Source: HGM05232 sp964646495 (lineage in GTDB: Bacteria > Bacteroidota > Bacteroidia > Bacteroidales > Muribaculaceae). From it: DNA of 20,898 nucleotides. Positions 15,190 through 20,898 of the stretch are shown one piece after another (the stretch's first letter is position 1; the number at the start of each line of letters is the position of its first letter). The notes under the pieces were generated by a model, which searched no databases, was not told where the DNA came from, and worked only from the letters and a program-made list of their open reading frames with translations. Made by a program: the position numbers and the translations under genes. Where the stretch lies: NCBI GenBank assembly GCA_964646495.1, contig CAZYEO010000028.1:1-20898 (forward strand). Direction: 5' to 3'.

Positions 15190-16275
15190 ATGAAACATCC
15201 GGAAAACGAAGAAAAATATAAAGGGCTTAATGTCAATAAAGGGATTGCTCAACCACCTATCGTAAATCCCTATATGAAGAAAAAAACCCGCAAACACTTA
15301 TACACTGCTGATGAATATGTGGAGGGAATTTTACGTGGCGATGTAAGCATTCTTAGCCAAGCTGTGACACTTGTAGAAAGTCAAATCCCAAAGCATCAGG
15401 AAATAGCACAAGAGGTAATTACAAAATGTCTCCCTTACGCCGGGAACTCTAAGCGTATCGGGATAACGGGAGTTCCGGGGGCAGGTAAAAGCACCTCTAT
15501 TGATGTATTCGGGTTACATGTGTTGCGCGATGGAGGTAAATTAGCGGTATTGGCTATCGATCCAAGTAGCGAACGAACAAAAGGTAGTATTCTCGGCGAC
15601 AAAACACGCATGGAAAAGTTAGCTCTTCACCCCAATGCATTTATACGCCCCAGCCCATCTGCCGGATCGCTTGGAGGGGTGGCACGAAAAACACGTGAAA
15701 CTATAGTGCTATGCGAAGCTGCCGGATACAATAACATATTTGTAGAAACTGTAGGGGTGGGACAAAGTGAAACTGCAGTACATTCAATGGTTGATTTTTT
15801 CTTGCTGATACAACTTGCTGGCACAGGTGATGAACTGCAAGGGATTAAACGCGGAATCATGGAAATGGCCGATGGAATCGTGATTAATAAAGCTGATGGC
15901 GACAATATAGAGCGTGCAAACTTAGCAAAAGCGCAATTTCGCAGTGCGCTACACCTTTTCCCTGCACCCACAAGCGGATGGACACCTGAAGTACACACTT
16001 ATTCGGGATATTTTGAGCTTGGCATACCTGAAGTTTGGGATATGATAGATCGATATTTTTCATACGTGAAAGGAACAGGTTATTTTGAGCACAAACGCCA
16101 CGAGCAGGAGAAATATTGGATGTTTGAGACAATTGACGAAAACCTAAAGGGACATTTTTACAACAATCCCGTAATTGCTGAAATGCTACGTGAAAAAGAA
16201 AAATTGGTGCTCGATAATCGTCAAAGCTCATTCTTGGCTGCAAAAGATGTTCTTGATGCATACTTCAAAAGATAA
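15190..16275 (+). CDS. meaB: MeaB-type GTPase chaperone of methylmalonyl-CoA mutase
   Basis: MeaB (ArgK family, G3E GTPases) guards B12-dependent methylmalonyl-CoA mutase, using GTP to gate loading and removal of its cofactor. The 361-residue product has Walker A GVPGAGKS (94-101), the LAIDPSSERTKGSILGDKTRM region, ETVGVGQSE as the switch/G3 region and NKADGDN as the guanine-specificity motif. The C-terminal part includes the dimer arm region (EKYWMFETIDENLKGHFYNNP). The mutase subunit genes are not in this window, although they often neighbour meaB in other bacteria. It lies in a run with the DUF1573 genes and murI, with gaps of 7 and 4 bases. Confidence 0.95.
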   Translation: MKHPENEEKYKGLNVNKGIAQPPIVNPYMKKKTRKHLYTADEYVEGILRGDVSILSQAVTLVESQIPKHQEIAQEVITKCLPYAGNSKRIGITGVPGAGKSTSIDVFGLHVLRDGGKLAVLAIDPSSERTKGSILGDKTRMEKLALHPNAFIRPSPSAGSLGGVARKTRETIVLCEAAGYNNIFVETVGVGQSETAVHSMVDFFLLIQLAGTGDELQGIKRGIMEMADGIVINKADGDNIERANLAKAQFRSALHLFPAPTSGWTPEVHTYSGYFELGIPEVWDMIDRYFSYVKGTGYFEHKRHEQEKYWMFETIDENLKGHFYNNPVIAEMLREKEKLVLDNRQSSFLAAKDVLDAYFKR

Positions 16276-16279
16276 TAAA

Positions 16280-17101
16280 ATGGGAGCAATCGGAGTATTT
16301 GATTCCGGATATGGAGGTCTTACCATATTAAGTGAAATACGTAGAGTTTTACCGGAATATGATTATATATATCTCGGCGATAACGCTCGCGCACCATATG
16401 GAGTGCGTTCGTTTGAAGTGGTAAATCAATTCACTCTCGAAGCCGTTGAATATCTTTTCGAGCAAGGGTGTCACTTGGTAATTCTGGCTTGCAACACGGC
16501 ATCAGCAAAGGCATTACGCTCTATTCAGCAAAATTACCTCCCCGTGTCATACCCCGACCGCAGAGTTCTGGGTGTAATACGCCCCACTGTTGAAAAAATT
16601 GGAGAAGTGTCCACTAATGGCAACATCGGTGTATTTGGCACTCCGGGCACAATTCAAAGTCAATCCTACGAAATGGAGATAGCAAAGTTATATCCCAATT
16701 TTAATACCTATGGTGTGGCATGTCCTATGTGGGTATCTTTGGTTGAAAACATGGAGGCTAAAAGCGATGGAGCCGATTATTTCGTAAAGAAATATATCGA
16801 TCAACTTATGCAAAAATCTTCGGATATCGACACTGTAATATTGGGATGCACACATTATCCGCTACTCATGGATAAGATAAAGGAATTTATGCCCCCTACT
16901 ATCCAGATTGTGCCACAAGGGGAAATTATAGCTTATAGTTTGAAAGATTATCTTAATAGACATCCCGAAATAAATGCTGAATGTTCAACGGGTGGCACTT
17001 GCAAGTTTCTATCCACCGAATCTGAGGAGAAATTCAAGGAAATGGCATCTATATTCCTCGGTGAAGATATAAAACCAAATCATATCGACCTAAACGCTTA
17101 G
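16280..17101 (+). CDS. murI: Glutamate racemase
   Basis: MurI turns L-glutamate into D-glutamate for peptidoglycan. The 273-residue product starts MGAIGVFDSGYGGLT, with the conserved Asp8-Ser9 pair. The two catalytic cysteines are Cys71 in ACNTASA and Cys190 in GCTHYPLL; LGDNARAPYG is also a family motif. An in-frame ATG 105 bases upstream lies inside meaB and would add unrelated residues, so 16280, four bases after the meaB stop, is the right start. It is the last gene of the 13696-17101 run. It converges on the TIGR02757 gene with only 18 bases between, and I see no strong terminator there. Confidence 0.96.
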   Translation: MGAIGVFDSGYGGLTILSEIRRVLPEYDYIYLGDNARAPYGVRSFEVVNQFTLEAVEYLFEQGCHLVILACNTASAKALRSIQQNYLPVSYPDRRVLGVIRPTVEKIGEVSTNGNIGVFGTPGTIQSQSYEMEIAKLYPNFNTYGVACPMWVSLVENMEAKSDGADYFVKKYIDQLMQKSSDIDTVILGCTHYPLLMDKIKEFMPPTIQIVPQGEIIAYSLKDYLNRHPEINAECSTGGTCKFLSTESEEKFKEMASIFLGEDIKPNHIDLNA

Positions 17102-17119
17102 ATTAAGCCTTAAAATGGG

Positions 17120-17896
17120 TTAAGTCTTACTCTTTTGTTCTATCCCTACACCAAATAGAGCATAATCATATATTACAGGATCTTCGGGTCTCATAATGCG
17201 TAGCGTATCGGTAAGATCGAGCACCGTTTGTTTGTCATTTGCTTTGCGAGTAATCATTCCCAGCCCTCTGGCAGTGTTGCCTACATGTACATCAAGAGGG
17301 ATAAAAAGTTGGCTCGGTTTTATTACATCCCATACACCCATATCCACAATTCCATCATTGCGCACAAGCCATCTCAGAGCCATATTTATGCGCTTCAATG
17401 CTGTGTTTTTAAGCTGAGTAGGCAAACAGTTGGAATTGACTGCTCCATCATTAGCCTCAGAAAATTGTTGCAACATTCCCTCTACTAATTTCCATGAAGG
17501 CGTTTCGTGCGAGCCAATGTCTATGTGGCGCGCATATTCGTGAAGCGAACCATGACGCGCATATATTTTATGTAATCCGCGAAGCATATAGCGGAAATCA
17601 CGGGCAAAAAAAGTACGGTGAATATTCATGTCGGGAATATCTTCATACCCCTCTTCAATTATAAACGAATATGGGGAGTTATTCATGAGAGAAATCATTT
17701 TCTCGCAATTGTTACATATCATTTTACGATTCCCCCATGCTATTGTGGCACTAAGAAACGACATAATTTCTATATCCTGCAACGCTGAAAAACGTCTTGG
17801 GAATTGTACCGGATCAAGGGCTATAAAATCGGTGTTATTGATTCTTGCAGCCTCCCTATCCAAATACTCTTTCAGATCGCTGAATGATGTTTCCAT
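17120..17896 (-). CDS. TIGR02757 / DUF2400 family protein
   Basis: This 258-residue soluble protein has no signal peptide or membrane segment. It matches the TIGR02757 (DUF2400) pattern: DFIALDPVQFPRRFSALQDIEIMSFLSATIAWGNRKMI at the N-terminus, FFARDFRYMLRGLHKIY in the middle, and LKRINMALRWLVRNDGIVDMGVW then PLDVHVGNTARGLGM near the C-terminus. The family is frequent in Bacteroidota. The all-helical C-terminal layout with an Asp in PLDVHVGN recalls helix-hairpin-helix DNA glycosylases, which suggests but does not prove DNA binding. Function is unknown. Confidence 0.85.
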   Translation of the reverse strand: METSFSDLKEYLDREAARINNTDFIALDPVQFPRRFSALQDIEIMSFLSATIAWGNRKMICNNCEKMISLMNNSPYSFIIEEGYEDIPDMNIHRTFFARDFRYMLRGLHKIYARHGSLHEYARHIDIGSHETPSWKLVEGMLQQFSEANDGAVNSNCLPTQLKNTALKRINMALRWLVRNDGIVDMGVWDVIKPSQLFIPLDVHVGNTARGLGMITRKANDKQTVLDLTDTLRIMRPEDPVIYDYALFGVGIEQKSKT

Positions 17897-17918
17897 ATTT
17901 GTTCATATTTGTCGGGCT

Positions 17919-17926
17919 TAAAGTTA
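17919..17926 (-). promoter_or_regulatory. Weak -7 element for the TIGR02757 gene
   Basis: On the minus strand TAACTTTA matches 7 of 8 positions of TAnnTTTG and lies 22 bases before the ATG. No upstream TTTG is seen. Confidence 0.3.
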
Positions 17927-18008
17927 CTCTATTTATTTCGATAATAGCCTAAGGAGGGTAGAAATTGAGCAAAACCAAATTATTCAACTCATATACCATA
18001 TTTATGTT

Positions 18009-18040
18009 ATTGCAGTATGTGAATATAGGAGATAACTTTG
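18009..18040 (+). promoter_or_regulatory. Probable promoter of metY-cysK
   Basis: TAACTTTG (18033-18040) is a full -7 match; ATTG (18009-18012) lies 20 bases before it as a near-match -33. The predicted leader before the metY ATG is only about 33 bases, too short for a riboswitch. Confidence 0.6.
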
Positions 18041-18080
18041 CAACGTTGAATTTGTTATTAATTATAACTATATAATCATT

Positions 18081-19376
18081 ATGGATAGAAGAAAATTACA
18101 CTTTGAAACGCTCCAACTCCATGTTGGTCAAGAGTCGCCCGATCCTGCTACCGATGCTCGAGCTGTACCTATCTATCAAACGACCTCCTACGTGTTCAAA
18201 GATTCTGCTCATGCAGCAGCACGATTCGCATTGCAGGATGCCGGAAATATTTACGGACGTCTCACCAATTCCACACAAGGAGTTTTAGAGCAGAGACTTG
18301 CAGCTCTCGAAGGTGGTGTAGCAGCATTGGCTGTAGCCAGTGGGGCAGCTGCCATAGCCTATTCTATTCAGAATATTACAAAGAATGGCGATCATGTGGT
18401 ATCAGCCAACACTATATATGGCGGTACATACAACTTACTGGCACACACATTGGTAAATAATGGAGTTACAACCACTTTTGTTGATCCCTCCGATCTCAGT
18501 AATTTTGAAAAAGCCATTCGTCACAACACAAAATTAATATTTATTGAAAGTCTTGGTAATCCTAATTCCAACCTTATAGATATTCAAAAAGTTGCCGACA
18601 TTGCTCATGCTCATGGTATTCCATTGATTGTAGACAACACTTTCGGCACTCCATTTCTTATCCGTCCTATTGAATACGGAGCAGATGTTGTGGTGCACTC
18701 GGCAACCAAATTCATCGGTGGACACGGCACTTCCCTTGGAGGGGTGATTGTGGATTCCGGAAATTTCGACTGGAAGCAGAACGACAAATTCCCCCAACTT
18801 TCACAACCCGATCCGAGTTATCACGGCGCAATATTTGCCGATGTGGCCGGGACTGCTGCTTATGTGACACGCATTCGTGCCATTCTTTTGCGCGACACCG
18901 GTGCTTGCATCAGCCCAATAAACGCATTTATTCTTCTTCAAGGGCTCGAAACTTTATCGCTGAGAGTGGAACGACATGTAGAAAATGCGCTCAAGATAGT
19001 AGATTTCCTTTCACACCACCCAGAAGTTGAAAAGGTGAATCACCCATCATTACCAAGTAACCCAAGCCATGAGTTATATAATAGATATTTCCCAAATGGG
19101 GCTGGCTCGATTTTTACATTTAACATTAAAGGTGGCACAAAAGAAGCACAAAAATTTATAGATAATCTCGAAATATTTTCTCTTCTTGCTAATGTTGCCG
19201 ATGTGAAAAGTCTTGTAATTCATCCTGCATCTACCACTCACTCTCAACTTAGCGAAGAGGAAAGTGCAAGCCAAGGAATATTCCCAAATACTGTGAGAAT
19301 AAGTGTAGGAACAGAACATATCGACGATTTAATAGCAGATATGACGCAATCATTTGAAAAAATAAAAAAGTTATGA
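18081..19376 (+). CDS. metY: O-acetylhomoserine aminocarboxypropyltransferase (sulfhydrylase)
   Basis: This PLP enzyme makes homocysteine directly from O-acetylhomoserine and sulfide, bypassing transsulfuration. The 431-residue length and the start FETLQLHVGQESPDPATDARAVPIYQTTSYVF are typical of MetY rather than the shorter MetB/MetC enzymes (about 380-400). Other features are YGRLTNSTQGVLEQRLAALEGG, ASGAAAI, and the PLP lysine Lys210 in HSATKFIGGHGTSLGG; LVIHPASTTHSQL near the C-terminus is a family mark. Its stop codon overlaps the cysK start by 4 bases (ATGA), so the two sulfide-using enzymes are probably made together. Confidence 0.94.
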   Translation: MDRRKLHFETLQLHVGQESPDPATDARAVPIYQTTSYVFKDSAHAAARFALQDAGNIYGRLTNSTQGVLEQRLAALEGGVAALAVASGAAAIAYSIQNITKNGDHVVSANTIYGGTYNLLAHTLVNNGVTTTFVDPSDLSNFEKAIRHNTKLIFIESLGNPNSNLIDIQKVADIAHAHGIPLIVDNTFGTPFLIRPIEYGADVVVHSATKFIGGHGTSLGGVIVDSGNFDWKQNDKFPQLSQPDPSYHGAIFADVAGTAAYVTRIRAILLRDTGACISPINAFILLQGLETLSLRVERHVENALKIVDFLSHHPEVEKVNHPSLPSNPSHELYNRYFPNGAGSIFTFNIKGGTKEAQKFIDNLEIFSLLANVADVKSLVIHPASTTHSQLSEEESASQGIFPNTVRISVGTEHIDDLIADMTQSFEKIKKL

Positions 19377-20320
19377 AAAAAATAGCGCATAGTTTAACCG
19401 AACTTATCGGTAATACACCTTTGCTCTCTCTTGAAAAATATGTAAAAGAGAATGGACTCGATGCTAAAATCATAGCAAAACTCGAATATTTTAATCCTGC
19501 AGGAAGCGTAAAAGACCGCATTGCATTTGCAATGATTAATGACGCAGAGAAGAAAGGTATTTTGACTCCCGGTGCTACAATTATCGAAGCTACAAGTGGA
19601 AACACGGGTGTAGGTCTTGCATTTGTAGGGGCTGTAAAAGGATATAAAGTGATTCTCACAATGCCGGAAACCATGAGTGTGGAGCGCAGAAGCCTATTAA
19701 AGGCTTATGGAGCGAAAATTGAACTGACTCCCGGAACATCCGGCATGAAAGGGGCAATAGCTAAGGCAAAAGAATTACAGGAATCAATAACGGGTGCTGT
19801 AATATTGCGTCAATTTGAAAATCCTGCAAATCCTGAAATACATTATAATACCACGGCTGAGGAGATCCTTCGTGACACCGATGGTGAAATCGATTATTTC
19901 GTAGCCGGTGTAGGAACAGGAGGCACTGTGAGTGGCATAGGAAAGAAACTCAAAGAAAAGCTGCCAAATGTGAAAATCATAGCCGTAGAACCGAGCGCAT
20001 CACAGGTGTTATCGGGGGGTAATCCCGGACCGCACAAGATTCAGGGCATTGGAGCTGGATTTATTCCTAATACATATAACTCGGAGGTTATCGATGAAAT
20101 AATTACTATCGATGATAACGATGCAATAGCCACAAGCCGAAAACTCGCAGCGACCGAAGGGGTATTGGTGGGAATTTCATCGGGGGCAGCAGCTTGGGGT
20201 GCTACAATTTTGGCAAAACGCCCTGAAAACAAGGGGAAACGCATTGTTGTGCTGCTACCGGATACCGGAGAAAGATACCTATCAACTGTACTTTATGCTT
20301 TTGACGAATATCCGCTATAA
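19373..20320 (+). CDS. cysK: Cysteine synthase A (O-acetylserine sulfhydrylase)
   Basis: CysK makes cysteine from O-acetylserine and sulfide with PLP. The 315-residue product has the family start LTELIGNTPLLSL, the PLP lysine Lys47 in NPAGSVKDRIA, the substrate loop EATSGNTGVGLAF, and the cofactor phosphate loop GVGTGGTVSGIG. GISSGAAAWGA is the C-terminal cofactor-site motif. The length fits CysK; no CBS regulatory domain is present, so a cystathionine beta-synthase is unlikely. It overlaps metY by 4 bases. No clear hairpin terminator follows, only a short T-run near 20322. Confidence 0.95.
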   Translation: MKKIAHSLTELIGNTPLLSLEKYVKENGLDAKIIAKLEYFNPAGSVKDRIAFAMINDAEKKGILTPGATIIEATSGNTGVGLAFVGAVKGYKVILTMPETMSVERRSLLKAYGAKIELTPGTSGMKGAIAKAKELQESITGAVILRQFENPANPEIHYNTTAEEILRDTDGEIDYFVAGVGTGGTVSGIGKKLKEKLPNVKIIAVEPSASQVLSGGNPGPHKIQGIGAGFIPNTYNSEVIDEIITIDDNDAIATSRKLAATEGVLVGISSGAAAWGATILAKRPENKGKRIVVLLPDTGERYLSTVLYAFDEYPL

Positions 20321-20333
20321 TCTTTTTTTGAAA

Positions 20334-20365
20334 GTTGGCAAAACCGAATATAATTAGTACTTTTC
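20334..20365 (+). promoter_or_regulatory. Possible promoter of the response regulator
   Basis: GTTG (20334-20337), 20 bases, then TACTTTTC (20358-20365) are each one mismatch from the -33/-7 pattern, with good spacing. The element ends 25 bases before the ATG. Confidence 0.45.
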
Positions 20366-20390
20366 GGCAATAAAACTTCATCAAAACTGC

Positions 20391-20898
20391 ATGGATATTA
20401 TTATTGCCGATAACCAAGATATTACATTCTTAGGTATTAAAGCTCTTCTGAAAAGTATGGGATATCATACAGTAAAACGTGTGATGAACCGTACTAATCT
20501 TATTGAAGAGCTTCTTTATTGTCCGGATGCTTTGGTGATACTCGATTATACTCTTTTTGATTTCCCTGATGTGGCACTTCTCTTAGTAGCACAGAGTAGA
20601 TTTCAAAAAGCGAAATGGCTAATATTTGGAGATGATCTCACCAATGAAGTATTGCGTCGCCTCATCGTAAACGAAAAAAACTTCGGTATAATCGGCAAAA
20701 ATGCTCCTTCTAACGAAATTTCACAAGCTATCGAAGTTTCACTTTCAGGCTCCAGATATATATCTAAAGATATACAAACAGCCCTGAATGGTTCGTCATC
20801 AACCACAGCTGCCATGGGGTCGCTCACTCCCACCGAAAAAGAAATTCTTGCATTAATAGCTCAAGGGAAAACATCAAAAGATATTGCCAATGAGCGTT
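20391..20898 (+). CDS. LuxR/NarL-type response regulator, cut by the window end
   Basis: The open frame runs off the right edge after 169 codons. Residues 1-125 look like a receiver domain: Asp7 at the start of the acidic pocket, the phosphate-accepting Asp52 in VILDYTLFD, and Lys103 as the conserved lysine. The position that usually holds Thr or Ser after the fourth strand (WLIFG) appears to be Gly80, so phosphorylation signalling may be altered. From about residue 143 the LuxR-type helix-turn-helix begins (LTPTEKEILALIAQGKTSKDIANE), a good match to the family signature, and it breaks off inside the domain. No histidine kinase is visible. It may respond to a distant kinase or act without phosphorylation. 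Nearness to cysK does not prove a role in sulfur control. Confidence 0.85.
   Translation, partial: MDIIIADNQDITFLGIKALLKSMGYHTVKRVMNRTNLIEELLYCPDALVILDYTLFDFPDVALLLVAQSRFQKAKWLIFGDDLTNEVLRRLIVNEKNFGIIGKNAPSNEISQAIEVSLSGSRYISKDIQTALNGSSSTTAAMGSLTPTEKEILALIAQGKTSKDIANER

Noticed and set aside
16175..16279. Upstream extension of murI
   Set aside because: The added residues come from the meaB gene in another frame; MGAIGVFDSGYGG at 16280 is the family start.
17102..17119. Terminator between murI and the TIGR02757 gene
   Set aside because: Only short imperfect pairings are possible in this 18-base gap and no T-run follows.
17897..18080. Possible SAM or other riboswitch upstream of metY
   Set aside because: The predicted RNA start near 18047 leaves only about 33 bases of leader, and no hairpin set resembling a known riboswitch is visible.

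Overview
The window is AT-rich chromosomal DNA from a member of Bacteroidota, most likely order Bacteroidales. The evidence is a fused SecDF translocase, paired DUF1573 proteins, a TIGR02757 protein, a MeaB chaperone, the hisGDCB gene order, and promoters matching the Bacteroides-type pattern (TTTG, a 19-20 base spacer, TAnnTTTG), with no obvious use of Shine-Dalgarno sites. The family is not certain; a Muribaculaceae-like gut organism is a guess. I see no insertion sequence, prophage, CRISPR array or rRNA. The region looks like stable core genome.

Layout from left to right. Positions 1-3100 hold secDF and its terminator. A 67-residue orphan protein with its own terminator follows (3166-3421). 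Next is a LemA / TPM / TPM membrane-protein cluster (3544-5325) and a PfkB sugar kinase (5368-6240), closed by a strong two-way terminator shared with a tRNA-Arg(CCU) gene on the minus strand (6306-6377). From 6522 a histidine biosynthesis operon runs rightward. It has a consensus promoter, a 16-residue leader peptide with five His codons, an attenuator terminator, then hisG, hisD, hisC and the bifunctional hisB, tightly packed or overlapping. It meets menA tail to tail, with a 6-base overlap. menA lies downstream of an unusual ATPase gene on the minus strand (11971-13551). That ATPase carries an ABC/AAA-type domain followed by a DUF4435/TOPRIM-like region, the same parts list as the PARIS anti-phage system.

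From about 13657 a second rightward run contains two DUF1573 proteins, meaB and murI with 4-8 base gaps. TIGR02757 is on the opposite strand (17120-17896). The right end carries a sulfur-assimilation pair, metY and cysK, overlapping by 4 bases, then the start of a LuxR-type response regulator cut off by the window edge.

The genes serve separate housekeeping jobs: protein export, His synthesis, menaquinone synthesis, cell-wall D-glutamate, B12-dependent mutase maintenance and Cys/Met sulfhydrylation. The observations most worth a second look are the histidine attenuator leader, which an open-reading-frame caller would swallow into an over-long hisG, and the fused ATPase/DUF4435-like gene.
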